The notes under the pieces were generated by a model that was not told the DNA's origin, ran no database searches, and was given only the letters and a program-made list of their open reading frames with translations. Positions 1-9,247 of a stretch of DNA of 64,000 nt are shown here, piece after piece. Each line of letters starts with the position of its first letter. Position 1 is the first letter of the stretch. Source of the stretch: Mesorhizobium sp. B2-4-15 (lineage in GTDB: Bacteria > Pseudomonadota > Alphaproteobacteria > Rhizobiales > Rhizobiaceae); the NCBI RefSeq assembly GCF_006658505.1, contig NZ_VFUZ01000013.1, positions 62,001 to 126,000 on the forward strand. The letters run 5' to 3'. The position numbers and the translations under genes were made by a program.

Positions 1-38
1 CAGGAAATCCGTTTGAGCTTTCGCCGGAAAGCGAACAA

Positions 39-476
39 ATGTCTGGCATGACGCAGCCCGCAAAACCTCGCCCCGCCATCAAACAGGCCGACTACCAGCG
101 GCTGTCCGAGTTTCGCTATCTGATCCGCCGCTTTCTCGAATTCAGCCAGTTGCAGGCGGAAGACGCCGGCCTGACACCGCGCCAGCATCAGGCACTGCTG
201 GCGATCAAGGGGTATCCGGGCGGCGGACCGGTGACGGTCGGCGACCTGGCGGAGCGCCTGCGCATCCGCCACCACAGCGCCGTCGAACTGGTCAACCGTC
301 TTAGCGAGGCGGGACTGGTCGTGCGGGATCAGGACAAGGACGACCATCGCCGTGTGCTGCTGCGGCTGACGGAGCGCGCCGACGATTGCCTGGCCGAGCT
401 GTCGGCGGCGCATCTCGACGAGCTCTCGCGCATCGAACCCATGCTGAGGCGCCTGCTCGATCGGGACCGCGAGTGA
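39..476 (+). CDS. MarR family transcriptional regulator
   Basis: A 145-residue protein with the MarR winged-helix layout. Dimerisation helices lie at the two ends and the DNA-binding helices at about residues 65-94. A basic wing with the family signature (DQDKDDHRRVLLRLT) lies at about 97-111. MarR proteins usually repress neighbouring detoxification or efflux genes and are released by small phenolic or oxidised ligands. No ligand can be read from the sequence. A second in-frame ATG lies at 48; the first is kept because a purine-rich stretch (GGAAAG) precedes it. The next gene is convergent, so the target may lie left of the window. Confidence 0.85.
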   Translation: MSGMTQPAKPRPAIKQADYQRLSEFRYLIRRFLEFSQLQAEDAGLTPRQHQALLAIKGYPGGGPVTVGDLAERLRIRHHSAVELVNRLSEAGLVVRDQDKDDHRRVLLRLTERADDCLAELSAAHLDELSRIEPMLRRLLDRDRE

Positions 477-638
477 CGTCTCGGGTCTTAGGTGGAACGA
501 TACTGATTATTTCCCGGCACCCGAATCCCTTGGCTTCGCCGCAGCGTGTTGGACGCAGGACAGCCAAAGCAGCCGATGCCGTGAAATCAACGGCTGTCCC
601 CGTTGTTGCCAGCGGCGTTATCTCGGTGCATGGCAAGA

Positions 639-1238
639 TCAGGCCAGCTTGATCAGATCCTGAGCCACCAGCGTGCCGCCAAACTGCTGCAGATGACTGG
701 CCTGCCGTAGCGTGCCGAGGTCAAGCGCCGCATAGCCGAGTCGCTCGATCAGAGCGGCAACCTGGGACCTCGCGCTGCCGTCATCACCGGACAACACCAC
801 AACGCGCCGTCCGCCCGCCTGCGCTGGCGGCGCTTCCAGCTTTGCCGCCGGGACCGTATTGAAGGCCTTCACGACACGGGCGCCAGGAAAAGCCTCCGCG
901 ACGATTTCGGTTGAGAGGCGGCCGCCCAGATCGGCGGGCTTGAACGCTGGAAAGTCGACCGCGTTGCTCGCGTCGATCACCAAGCGGTTGTTCCAATCCG
1001 CACCCGCGCTCCCGGCGAACGCCTGAATGGCACCAAAGGGAATCGCCAGGATCACCACATCGGCGTGGACCACGTCACCAGTGGTGGCAGGCTTGATGTT
1101 GGGACCGAGTGCGCGTGCCATGTCGGTGAGCGACGACGGTCCTCGGCTGTTGGCCACCATCACATCGATGCCTTGGCGCGCGAACTGCGTGGCGATGGCA
1201 TGGCCGATGGCGCCAGATCCGATTATCGCATAGGTCAT
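639..1238 (-). CDS. NADPH-dependent F420 reductase-like oxidoreductase
   Basis: A 199-residue protein starting with a Rossmann nucleotide-binding loop, GSGAIG, at residues 7-12. The rest resembles the NADP oxidoreductase, coenzyme F420-dependent family (COG2085). It includes the conserved stretch around residue 120 (VVKAFNTV) typical of that family. In bacteria that lack F420 these proteins are taken to be NADP(H)-dependent reductases of unknown substrate. The gene is transcribed away from a decayed LysR regulator, an arrangement usual for a LysR target, so its original control has probably been lost. The specific reaction is not inferred. Confidence 0.8.
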   Translation of the reverse strand: MTYAIIGSGAIGHAIATQFARQGIDVMVANSRGPSSLTDMARALGPNIKPATTGDVVHADVVILAIPFGAIQAFAGSAGADWNNRLVIDASNAVDFPAFKPADLGGRLSTEIVAEAFPGARVVKAFNTVPAAKLEAPPAQAGGRRVVVLSGDDGSARSQVAALIERLGYAALDLGTLRQASHLQQFGGTLVAQDLIKLA

Positions 1239-1346
1239 TTGCCAGGTCCTCTAAAGTCGGTGGGGTCGTCTGTTGCGAATGGTAGCGCCCCTGACCCAGG
1301 GTACGAAACTCGTAAAATTTCGAGTCTTCCATTCGAGGAAATCGGC

Positions 1347-1609
1347 ATGTCTGATCCCGGCACGCCAACGTTTGATCAATCGCGAGTGTTTCTGACCGTG
1401 ATCGACGTCGGAAGTTTCGCGGGCGCGGCGCGCCAGCTCAACCGAGCCACTTCGGTTGTCAGCTACACGATCACCAATCTGGAAGCGTAGCTTGGCGTCA
1501 CGCTTTTCGAACGAGATTCCACCCGCCGGCCCGGCTCACTGACGACGGGGAAGCGCCGCTTTCGTAAGCGCGCAATGTCGCCCGAGCAGCAGACGTCGAA
1601 TTGAGCAAA
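1347..1609 (+). pseudogene. LysR family regulator remnant (HTH domain only)
   Basis: The first 47 codons encode a normal LysR helix-turn-helix start (DQSRVFLTVIDVGSFAGAAR). A GAGGA ribosome site precedes the ATG. The frame is broken by TAG at 1488-1490, where the family normally has Gln in the EAQLG motif; LGVTLFERD follows directly. Near 1545-1550 the homology shifts frame (EAPLS, then TAA at 1565-1567, then ARNVARAADVELSK) and ends at about 1609. The effector-binding domain of about 200 residues is absent and a palindromic repeat begins at 1631. At least two nonsense changes, one frameshift and a truncation mark this as a dead gene. It faces away from the reductase gene on its left. Confidence 0.8.
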
Positions 1610-1630
1610 TGAACCGGGAATAGCGAGCGA

Positions 1631-1678
1631 ATGCATGTCACCCAAAAGTGAGTTCGGTTTTGGCAACACGACATGCAT
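1631..1678. repeat. Palindromic intergenic repeat, family A copy 1
   Basis: This 48-bp element is bounded by perfect 9-bp inverted ends (ATGCATGTC and GACATGCAT). Inside are the CCCAAAAGTG and GGTTTTGG blocks shared with the copies at 44806, 49657 and 50778. The flank at 1679-1730 resembles the second palindrome that follows the copy at 49657, ending in CGCGACGCGCTT. The rest of 1731-1988, up to the next gene, holds nothing recognisable. Confidence 0.85.
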
Positions 1679-1988
1679 AAGACAAAGACCTGAGACGGGT
1701 CGCCTGAATCCGTTGAGACGCGACGCGCTTGGATCGCTGGTGACTCCAGTCGGCGCATAGCGCCGGCCTCGCCGCAAGACAGTCAATTTGGTTCGATGAT
1801 CCACACGCCTCGTAACGGCTTGTCGATCGCATCGAACGTCACGCTCGACCGTATCTGACTGTTCGCCTGATGCAACTGCGGTCAAATCTGATCCCGTACG
1901 AACCAGATATTCGATCACTTGAATTGAAGATTGAATCACCATGCGGATGGGCGCAGGCCCGTCCGCGAAAACATCAAAAGGAAATTAC

Positions 1989-2645
1989 ATGGCCGCTGCA
2001 GTATTCCCCAAGGTTGGTCTCGAGGCGATGTTGACGCCCGAGAATTGCGTCCTTGTGCTTATCGACCATCAGGCGTTCCAGGTTGCGGGTGTTCGAAACA
2101 TCGACCCGCAAATCATGATCAACAACACGGTTGCTCTCGCGAAGGCGGCCAAGGCCTTCAATGTGCCGACACTTCTGACAACGGTGATCAAGGATCGCGG
2201 TGGCGAGCTTCTCAAGGCGATCCAGGACGTGTTTCCCGATCAGGTGCCGATCGACCGGACCACTATCAACACCTGGGAGGACAAGGCCTGCGTCGACTGG
2301 GTGAAGAAGACCGGCCGGAAGAAAGTCGTCATCGCTGGCCTCTGGACCGAAATATGCCTCGCTTTCCCCGTCATCCAGGCGCTTGGCGAGGGCTGGGAAG
2401 TCTATTTTGTGACCGACGCTTCCGGCGGCGTCAGCACGGAAGCGCATGATCGTGGCGTTCAACGGATGATCCAGGCCGGCGGCGTGCCGCTGACCTGGAT
2501 GGTGTTCGCATCGGAACTCCAGCGCGATTGGGCGCGGGAATCCACGGTTCCGGCGCTGGCGCAGGTCCTACTGGACCATGGTGGAGCGACCGGCACCAGT
2601 CTGGCGTGGGAGTGGCAACTTCTCGGCTCGCACGGCGGAGCCTGA
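1989..2645 (+). CDS. YcaC-type isochorismatase family cysteine hydrolase
   Basis: A 218-residue protein of the isochorismatase-like hydrolase fold (COG1335). It has the nucleophile-side Asp26 in LIDHQ and the catalytic-type Cys123 in GLWTEICLAFP. From about residue 93 to the end it follows Escherichia coli YcaC closely (INTW, VVTDASG-like and SELQRDW segments). YcaC homologues are multimeric hydrolases of unknown physiological substrate. The ATG at 1989 is chosen over the upstream ATG at 1941 because AAAAGGAAA stands just before it and the protein then starts where the family does. It leads a same-strand row with an oxidoreductase and a SnoaL-like gene. Confidence 0.85.
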   Translation: MAAAVFPKVGLEAMLTPENCVLVLIDHQAFQVAGVRNIDPQIMINNTVALAKAAKAFNVPTLLTTVIKDRGGELLKAIQDVFPDQVPIDRTTINTWEDKACVDWVKKTGRKKVVIAGLWTEICLAFPVIQALGEGWEVYFVTDASGGVSTEAHDRGVQRMIQAGGVPLTWMVFASELQRDWARESTVPALAQVLLDHGGATGTSLAWEWQLLGSHGGA

Positions 2646-2827
2646 CGGCACGGCGAAGCCCGCTGCCAGGCTGCCGCGGGTTTCACCTTCCGGACCTCAT
2701 GGTTACTGCCTGACGACCTCACTCCCGGCTTGTAGCGATCGGCGGGTTAAAAGTTCGGCTTTCGATCGCTCTTCAATTCCGCGTCGGGACATTGCCCGGT
2801 GAAGGTTCTCATGTCTGGAGACTGGCG

Positions 2828-3796
2828 ATGACGACGATGCGCGCCGTTCGCTTTTCGGCCTTTGGTCCGCCCTCGGTCCTGGGCGTTCAGACCATCGCAA
2901 AGCCCGTCCCGCAAGCTGGCGAGGCGTTGGTGAAAGTGGCTGCTTCGGCGATCAATCCCAGCGACGTGAAATTTGTCTCCGGCGTGTTTAACCCAACGTT
3001 GCCGCGCACACCTGGTCGCGACTATGCCGGGACGGTCGTCGCAGCTTCGAGCCGTTGGGCGGGCAAGTCCGTATGGGGCAACGGCGCCGGATTCGGCATC
3101 ATCCGCGACGGCTCCCACGCCCAGTTCGTTGCCATACCGGAAGGTTGGCTTTCGGAGATGCCGGCGAACCTGTCGATGGAGCAGGCCGCCGCCATCGGCG
3201 TCCCCTTTGTCACGGCGTGGTCCGCGCTCGTGGTGGCAGGCGATATCCGAGCCGGCGAAACGGTGCTCATCACCGGCGCGTCCGGCGCCGTCGGCCGCGC
3301 GGCGATCCAGATTGCGCACTGGAAGAAGGCTCGCGTGATCGGCGCCGACATCAACATGAGCCAGGATTCCGAAGCGGATATCTTCATCAACACGAAAACC
3401 AAGGACCTGCCCACCATGGTGGCGGCGCTGACCGAGAACAAAGGCGTGAATCTTGTACTGGACGCCGTCGGCGGGCCGGTCTTCGAGCCGGCGATGAAGT
3501 CGCTCGGTCTGGATGGCCGTCAGGTGGCGATCACAAGCGTCGGTTCGCGCCGCGTCGAATTCGATCTGATGGATTTCTATCATAATCGGCAACATTTGAT
3601 CGGCGTTGATACCGCCAAGCTCACAGGCGTCGACATCGCGGCGATCCTGAACGCGCTTCGCCCGGGTTTCGAGAGCGGCGCGTTGCGACCGTCGCCGGTC
3701 AAGACCTGGCCGCTCGATGATGCCGTGAAGGCCTATGAGGCAGTCGCCGCCGGCGATGCCTCGGCAAAACATATCCTAAATCCGCAAAATGCTTAG
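2828..3796 (+). CDS. Quinone oxidoreductase-like MDR family enzyme
   Basis: A 322-residue medium-chain dehydrogenase/reductase of the zinc-independent quinone oxidoreductase branch (COG0604). An N-terminal GroES-like domain contains the INPSDVK segment. A Rossmann domain carries the NADPH-binding loop GASGAVGRAAIQIA near residue 150. Such enzymes reduce quinones or activated alkenes with NADPH. The structural-zinc cysteine cluster of alcohol dehydrogenases is not seen. The ATG at 2828 has GGAG about 9 bases upstream and gives the usual family N-terminus; 12 extra upstream codons were dropped. It lies between the YcaC-type hydrolase and the SnoaL-like gene. Confidence 0.85.
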   Translation: MTTMRAVRFSAFGPPSVLGVQTIAKPVPQAGEALVKVAASAINPSDVKFVSGVFNPTLPRTPGRDYAGTVVAASSRWAGKSVWGNGAGFGIIRDGSHAQFVAIPEGWLSEMPANLSMEQAAAIGVPFVTAWSALVVAGDIRAGETVLITGASGAVGRAAIQIAHWKKARVIGADINMSQDSEADIFINTKTKDLPTMVAALTENKGVNLVLDAVGGPVFEPAMKSLGLDGRQVAITSVGSRRVEFDLMDFYHNRQHLIGVDTAKLTGVDIAAILNALRPGFESGALRPSPVKTWPLDDAVKAYEAVAAGDASAKHILNPQNA

Positions 3797-3826
3797 CCGC
3801 CTCACTATTACAAGAAGGATCCGCTG

Positions 3827-4276
3827 ATGTCCGACTCCGAAGCCAACAAAGCCATCGTGCATCGCTATTTCGAGATGTTCAATTCCGGCGACCTCCGTCA
3901 GCTCGCCGACATTGTGTCGGAGGACTATGGCGACAAGCTCGAAGGGCAGACCTCGGGAATTGAAGTCGTCCGGAGCTACCTCCAGGGGCTGAGGGCCAGC
4001 TTCCCGGACTTCACCTGGACCATTGAGCAGATCATCGCCGAAGGCGATCGGGTGGCGGTGATGAACCGCGTCAGCGGCACCCAGGTGCATGATTTCGGGG
4101 ACATCAAGGCGACCGGAAACCGCGTCGATTTCGCCGCCTTTCAGTTCTACCGGATCGCCGATGGCAAACTCGCGGAGCACTGGGAAGTCGCTGACTTCGC
4201 CAAGTTCCAGGAACAGCTCACCGCCAAGCCTGCGGCGACCGCCTTCAAGTCCTTCCAGAACACCCTGAGGGACTGA
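3827..4276 (+). CDS. SnoaL-like polyketide cyclase/ester cyclase family protein
   Basis: A 149-residue single-domain protein of the NTF2-like alpha+beta barrel superfamily. It has the SnoaL pattern: YFEMFNSGDL near residue 15, a PDFTW segment in the middle, and IADGKLAEHWEVAD near the end. Such proteins include polyketide cyclases but most bacterial members have no known substrate, so the name gives the fold only. It starts 30 bp after the oxidoreductase and is probably co-transcribed with it. It converges on the AsmA gene; the 88 bp between them show no clear terminator. Confidence 0.8.
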   Translation: MSDSEANKAIVHRYFEMFNSGDLRQLADIVSEDYGDKLEGQTSGIEVVRSYLQGLRASFPDFTWTIEQIIAEGDRVAVMNRVSGTQVHDFGDIKATGNRVDFAAFQFYRIADGKLAEHWEVADFAKFQEQLTAKPAATAFKSFQNTLRD

Positions 4277-4364
4277 TCTCCAACGGCGCGCAGACGCATC
4301 GCATCGTTGAATCCCGGTTGTCGGCGGCGCTGATCTTTCGGCGCGAGCGGGGAAGGCGGCAGCG

Positions 4365-7300
4365 CTACTGCAGCGACTTGAGCAGATTGTCGATCGTGAA
4401 CGGATTGGCCTTTGGCTTGGCCGGAGGATTGTCGTTGGCCTCGGGCAACGGCGCACGCTGGACTTTGGACGCCTGTTCCGCGGCCTTGCGCTCGGCTTCT
4501 TGCCTGGCCTTTTCCTGCGAGGCGATGCGCATCGCCTCTTCCGCCCTCTGGCGTTCCTGCTCGGCCTGCGCCTTGGCGGCCTCGTCCGCTGCCTGCTGTT
4601 CCGCGGCGGCCTTCGCTTCTGCGTCGGCCTTGGCCTTGGCGTCGGCATCAGCCTTGGCTTTCGCTTCAGCGTCGGCTTTCGCCTTCGCATCCGCTTCAGC
4701 CTGGGCCTGCGCGTCAGCCTCCGCTTTGGCCTTGGCATCCGCCTCGGCTTTCAGGCGGGCCGCTTCCTCCTGCTGGCGCAGTTCCTCGGCGGCCTTGTCG
4801 CGCGCGTCCTGCAGCGCCGCGTAGTAACGCACCTCGCGCCGCAGGCGCTGCTTCTCCAGCAGCGCCGCCTGCATCGCTTCGACGCGCTGCTGCTCCTTTT
4901 CCAGCGCGCGCTGGGTCAGGAACTGTGCCAGCGGCTCGCTGTCGAACTGCCGCGTCACGGCGCCGAATGGACCCTCGGCGGTAAAATTCATGACCGGTTC
5001 GGAGCCGACCAGCGCCTCGTCGCCGGGCCGATAGGTGATCGCGCCCTTGGCGGAAACCGTGCTGGCGTTGAAATCGGCGGTGATGTCGGCCGACAGGGTC
5101 GCCGCCGGATTCTCGAGACTGATCGGCGGCGCCCTCAGCGTGCCGCCGGCAACCGTGAAGGCGATGTCGGCGTCCTTGGCGGCAAAGCTGCCATCGGCGG
5201 CAATGTCAGGCGCAAAGGCGGCGGTCTTGGCCGCGTCGATATCGCGCCCGATCGCATCCGCCTTGGCAAGGAACGCGCTGAACGCATCGGGATTGATGCC
5301 GGCGACCTGTACCCCCCTCAGCGTCGCCGTGCCGGAACCCGACAGGGCAGCGACCATCGCATCCACCGACTTGCCGCTGGTCGACAGCGTCGTCGAGAAA
5401 TCGCCATTGCCGCTGATGCCGGCGTCCGGCAACACGTTTGCCAGATCGGCGCCCGCCAGCTTCATCTGGCCGGTGAAAAGCCCGGTGCCGTCATTGTTCT
5501 TCAACTCGAACAGGCCGGTCAGCGCGCCGCCCAGGTATTTCGCCTTGAGGTCGGAGACACGGATGCCTTCCTTGTCGAGCTTGAGTGAAAAGGCGGCGCC
5601 ATAGGCAGTGGCTAACGGGCCGGCTGCCAATGCCGCCGTCGTCAGGTCGAGGTCGGCGCTGAACGGCAGGCTGGATTTCTGGCTGAACGGCGCGGCCGGC
5701 CACGCGCCGCCCTTGTCGCTCGCGCTTTTGTCAGCCCCATTCTTATCGGTCCCACTCTTGTCGGCCCGATTCTTGTCGGCAAGGAAAGCGGAATCGCCAA
5801 ACAGCGCCACCGCCAACGGATCGAGGTCGAGTTCATCGAGCACCAGCGCGCCGGCCAGATGCGGCGCGCCGTCCTTGACATCGACGTTGACGTCGCCGGA
5901 GACCGCTGCTTCGTTGATGGCACCATTGACATTGTCGAGCACCAACAGGCCGTTGCCATAATCGCCCTGCGCCGCAAGCGACGTCGACATGCCAGCCCCC
6001 ATGCCCGGCAGACCGATGCCTGCGGTCATCAGCCAGGGTTCGATGTCGGCGGCATCAAGGCTGATCTTGCCCTTTGCGGTGGGCCCCTGCGGGGTCGCCG
6101 TGACAGTTCCTTCGAAGCCGGCCTTGAAGTCATTGCCGGCGAGGCTGAAACTCGTCGCCAGGCCGCCGCCAAACGTGCCCTTGGCCTGGATATCCGTGCT
6201 TGCCTCGCCCAACATGCCGAGCGGCAGCGCCGGCAGGCCGTAGAGCGCCAGCAGCGTTGTGGCATCGGGGTTTTTGGCGTTGAAAGTCAGCGTCACCGGC
6301 GCTTCGAGCAGTTTGTCCGGCGCCCCCTTCCCTGACAGCGAGGCGGAAAAAGCCGAACCACCGGCCTTGCCTTGCCCGCTTACCGCCAGCCCCGTTGTGC
6401 CGTCGCCATTGTCGGCGGCGCTCGCTACAAGGTCGACGCGGGCGTCCTGGAACAGATCCGGATAGGCAGCGGCGCGGCTCGCCAGCCCCTTCAGCACCGC
6501 ATTGCCCGGATAATGCTGCGCTGCAACGTCGATCAGCGGCTTCAGGTCGACGGCGACAACCGAGGCATCGAGCTTGCCGGTCGGGCTTGCCGCAAAATCC
6601 TTGATCCGGCCGGTGGCGCTGATCGAAGCGCCGGCCAGCCCGCCAACCGAGAGCCGGTCGACTTCAAGCAACCCGTCGCGCAGCCTGAGCGCCGTGTCGA
6701 CCGTGTCGGCGGTCAACCCGCCGGCGCTGACCGGCCCGGCCTTGATCTGAAAATCGAGATCGCGATCGGCAAAGCGGTTGGCGCCCTTGTCGCTGACGAA
6801 GATCGAGGCGAAGGCCGCCAGTCCATCGACATCGAGCTCACCGCCCTCGAGCCGCATCAGCACCGAAGGCCTGGCATCGTCGGGCTGGCTCGAATCGATG
6901 CGTCCGGAAAACTTCGCCTTGCCCAGGATCAGCTCGAGATCGCTGAAGGCCTGGCGCTTCTCCGAGAGATCGACCTTGGCCTTGAAGCCGGCGGCCGGCA
7001 GACGGCGGATCGCCTCGTCGACGTCCTTTGACAGCCAGGCGGCAAAGCCGGAAGGTTGGGCGACGGCCAGCAGGAGTGAACCAGTGAAGCCGAAATGGTC
7101 CTCGACGCTGAGCATGCCGTCGGCTTCCAGCGTGGTGCGGCCGGGCAAGGTCGCGGCAAGCGATTTGACCGACCAGCCGCCTTCGACGGGTTCGGCGGAA
7201 AGATGGACGTCACGCACGGTCGTGTCGCCGGCAACCACCGCGGGCAGCTTGACCTCAACGGTGCCGGGGATGGTCGGCTTCGGCAGTTCGAGCAGCGCCT

Positions 7301-8348
7301 GCTCCAGTCCGGCAATGCGCTGGTCCAGCGTCAGGCCGGCGCCGGCCTGGGCGCCCACCGCCTCGTCGAACTGCACCTGCGCGCCGTTGGCCTCGATGGC
7401 GAAGCTCGGCCTCTGGCCGAGATCGACCGAAGCCTTGCCGTCGGCGGTATAGGGATTGTCGAGCGGACCCGTTTCGAAACGAAATTCGTCGACACCGAGC
7501 TTCTGGTGATCGAGCGAGAATTTGCCGTTCAGCCGGAAGCCGGGATCTGGCTTGCCGGCGCTGACCTTCACCGTCTCGCCGTCGCTGCCGCGCAACTGGG
7601 CCGAATTCTTGTCGGCACCGGAAATCTTGAACTGGCCGGAATAGGCGGCGGCCCCATTGACGATGCCGGCATTGCCGTCGGTTTCGATCACCAGCGGATA
7701 GCTGTCGGGATCGGCCTTCAGCCGGATCCGCATCTGTCCGGAGGGTTCGGCCTTGCCGGTCGATGCCGCGATCGTGGTGCGCAGCCCATCCAGCCGCAAC
7801 GTGCCATCCATGCGCCATGGACCGGCCAGCGACTTGGCCGAAATGGTGGTGTTGATCTCGGAAAAGATATGGCTGCGTCCGCCGGCGGCATGGCGCAGTT
7901 CGATCTGCCCCTCCGTCACTGTCAGCTTCTCGATCGAGATCTGGCCGGGATTGACCGGCGTGGACGGGCGCATCGCCCAGTCGACCGTGCCGTCATTGGC
8001 AATATCGATTGTCGCTTTCGGGTGCACCAGCCGCATGTCGAAGATCAGCACCTCGCCGCGCAGGAAAGGCGCCAGTTCCGCATCCATCGAAAACGTCTCG
8101 ACGGTCATGGCTGGCTGACCATTCGGGCCGCCAGCGACCGCGACGTTGGAGAATGTCACCGAAGGGAACGGCAACAGTCTTGCCGTGGCGTCGCCCTGCA
8201 CCGTCACCTTGCGGCCAAGGATGGCGCTCGCCTCGCGCTCGAACTCGGCGCGGTAGCCGGTCCAGTCGACAAAGTACGGCACCACCAGCGCCGCGCACAG
8301 CACCAGTACGAAAAGGCCACCGAAGATCACGAACAGGCGTGCGAGCAT
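4365..8348 (-). CDS. AsmA family protein with TolA-like C-terminal tail
   Basis: This 1327-residue protein belongs to the AsmA-like superfamily. It has one N-terminal membrane anchor (residues 3-22), the AsmA N-terminal domain (FVDWTGYRAEFE, then LGRKVTVQGDATARLLP) and a long beta-rich periplasmic body. AsmA proteins influence outer-membrane assembly and are thought to move phospholipids across the periplasm. Two features stand out. A DK-rich linker with repeated ADK units lies roughly two-thirds along. Residues about 1149-1327 form a predicted helical tail, its core a string of alternating Lys/Glu-Ala and Asp-Ala units like the TolA stalk. The ATG at 8348 directly precedes the membrane helix; 68 upstream in-frame codons were rejected. 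Confidence 0.88.
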   Translation of the reverse strand: MLARLFVIFGGLFVLVLCAALVVPYFVDWTGYRAEFEREASAILGRKVTVQGDATARLLPFPSVTFSNVAVAGGPNGQPAMTVETFSMDAELAPFLRGEVLIFDMRLVHPKATIDIANDGTVDWAMRPSTPVNPGQISIEKLTVTEGQIELRHAAGGRSHIFSEINTTISAKSLAGPWRMDGTLRLDGLRTTIAASTGKAEPSGQMRIRLKADPDSYPLVIETDGNAGIVNGAAAYSGQFKISGADKNSAQLRGSDGETVKVSAGKPDPGFRLNGKFSLDHQKLGVDEFRFETGPLDNPYTADGKASVDLGQRPSFAIEANGAQVQFDEAVGAQAGAGLTLDQRIAGLEQALLELPKPTIPGTVEVKLPAVVAGDTTVRDVHLSAEPVEGGWSVKSLAATLPGRTTLEADGMLSVEDHFGFTGSLLLAVAQPSGFAAWLSKDVDEAIRRLPAAGFKAKVDLSEKRQAFSDLELILGKAKFSGRIDSSQPDDARPSVLMRLEGGELDVDGLAAFASIFVSDKGANRFADRDLDFQIKAGPVSAGGLTADTVDTALRLRDGLLEVDRLSVGGLAGASISATGRIKDFAASPTGKLDASVVAVDLKPLIDVAAQHYPGNAVLKGLASRAAAYPDLFQDARVDLVASAADNGDGTTGLAVSGQGKAGGSAFSASLSGKGAPDKLLEAPVTLTFNAKNPDATTLLALYGLPALPLGMLGEASTDIQAKGTFGGGLATSFSLAGNDFKAGFEGTVTATPQGPTAKGKISLDAADIEPWLMTAGIGLPGMGAGMSTSLAAQGDYGNGLLVLDNVNGAINEAAVSGDVNVDVKDGAPHLAGALVLDELDLDPLAVALFGDSAFLADKNRADKSGTDKNGADKSASDKGGAWPAAPFSQKSSLPFSADLDLTTAALAAGPLATAYGAAFSLKLDKEGIRVSDLKAKYLGGALTGLFELKNNDGTGLFTGQMKLAGADLANVLPDAGISGNGDFSTTLSTSGKSVDAMVAALSGSGTATLRGVQVAGINPDAFSAFLAKADAIGRDIDAAKTAAFAPDIAADGSFAAKDADIAFTVAGGTLRAPPISLENPAATLSADITADFNASTVSAKGAITYRPGDEALVGSEPVMNFTAEGPFGAVTRQFDSEPLAQFLTQRALEKEQQRVEAMQAALLEKQRLRREVRYYAALQDARDKAAEELRQQEEAARLKAEADAKAKAEADAQAQAEADAKAKADAEAKAKADADAKAKADAEAKAAAEQQAADEAAKAQAEQERQRAEEAMRIASQEKARQEAERKAAEQASKVQRAPLPEANDNPPAKPKANPFTIDNLLKSLQ

Positions 8349-8612
8349 CAGTTCCAAACAGTTGATTGAAATTCTGCCGCACTCTACCCGCATCGGCGTG
8401 TCGATAAAGAGGCAATTCACCCAGTGTTGGGTCGCGTCGGACGATCTGAAAACAAATCGGGGACAAAGCAGGGATTTTTGGGCGTCTCCACCCCGCAGGG
8501 CAGCACGACATCGCGCGGGCGCGCCCGATGCCGCAGGCCTTGTCCAGAGCAAGCAGAGGCAAATCCCGCTACACGCTAACGTGGCGGGCCGACAGTCACA
8601 ATTGAAAAGACC

Positions 8613-9134
8613 TTAGCGTGCGTCGCGCTTGGCCTGCGCTACCTTGCCCGCCTTGCGCTGGCGGCCAAGTTCCGCCGGCCGCACCAGCTCCGGCGCCCGC
8701 TCGTTGGCCACGGCCCGCATGCCCTTGTGAGCCGTCCGCGAATTGTGAGCGGGACCGTCCGCCGCCGCGCTTTGCTTCATGGCCAGCGCCTTGCGAGCAT
8801 TCCCGACCAGCGAAAGGCGAGCTGCCAGTTGGCGCCGTCGTTCGGCCTCGCCATTCAGGCGCCGCATGGCCATCGCCAGCACCGCCAGCTTCACCTGCGA
8901 ACCACCATCGGCCTTTGAGGCGGCCGCGCCTTTGGGCGCGCCCTTGCCACGTATTTCACGCCGGCGGCGGTGGGCTTCGGTCTGCGCCTTGTCGCGCCGC
9001 TCCCGCAAAAGCTTGACCAGGCCGGAAAGGTCGGCGTCGGAAAGATCCTGCACCGCCGGATGGTGCGATTTCTCCACCAGTTCCTTTTCATCGGCGCTCA
9101 GGGCGCGGGCTTCTTCCTTGCGTGAAATGGCCAT
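8613..9134 (-). CDS. Conserved hypothetical basic protein
   Basis: A 173-residue protein rich in Arg, Lys and Ala with no recognised domain. The N-terminal 40 residues (SADEKELVEKSHHPAVQDLS) look like a small folded unit. The centre is strongly basic (AHRRRREIRGKGAPKG) and the C-terminus repeats Arg/Lys-Ala patches, so nucleic-acid binding is possible but unproven. No signal peptide or membrane segment is seen. A GGAGGA ribosome site precedes the ATG. It lies upstream of the AsmA gene on the same strand, separated by 264 bp. Confidence 0.7.
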   Translation of the reverse strand: MAISRKEEARALSADEKELVEKSHHPAVQDLSDADLSGLVKLLRERRDKAQTEAHRRRREIRGKGAPKGAAASKADGGSQVKLAVLAMAMRRLNGEAERRRQLAARLSLVGNARKALAMKQSAAADGPAHNSRTAHKGMRAVANERAPELVRPAELGRQRKAGKVAQAKRDAR

Positions 9135-9247
9135 GACAGTCCTCCTCAGCCGGCAGACCCGTCTTTCAGGGTTGCCACGGGAAGCCTCGACCCGAATGGC
9201 GGCGCGGTCAAGACGGGCAAATCGATCAATCGCGCCGCCGCCAAAAT

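Noticed and set aside
1463..1942. A minus-strand gene across the LysR scar
   Set aside because: The frame spans pseudogene and palindromic repeat DNA and yields an Arg/Ser-rich translation without a domain.
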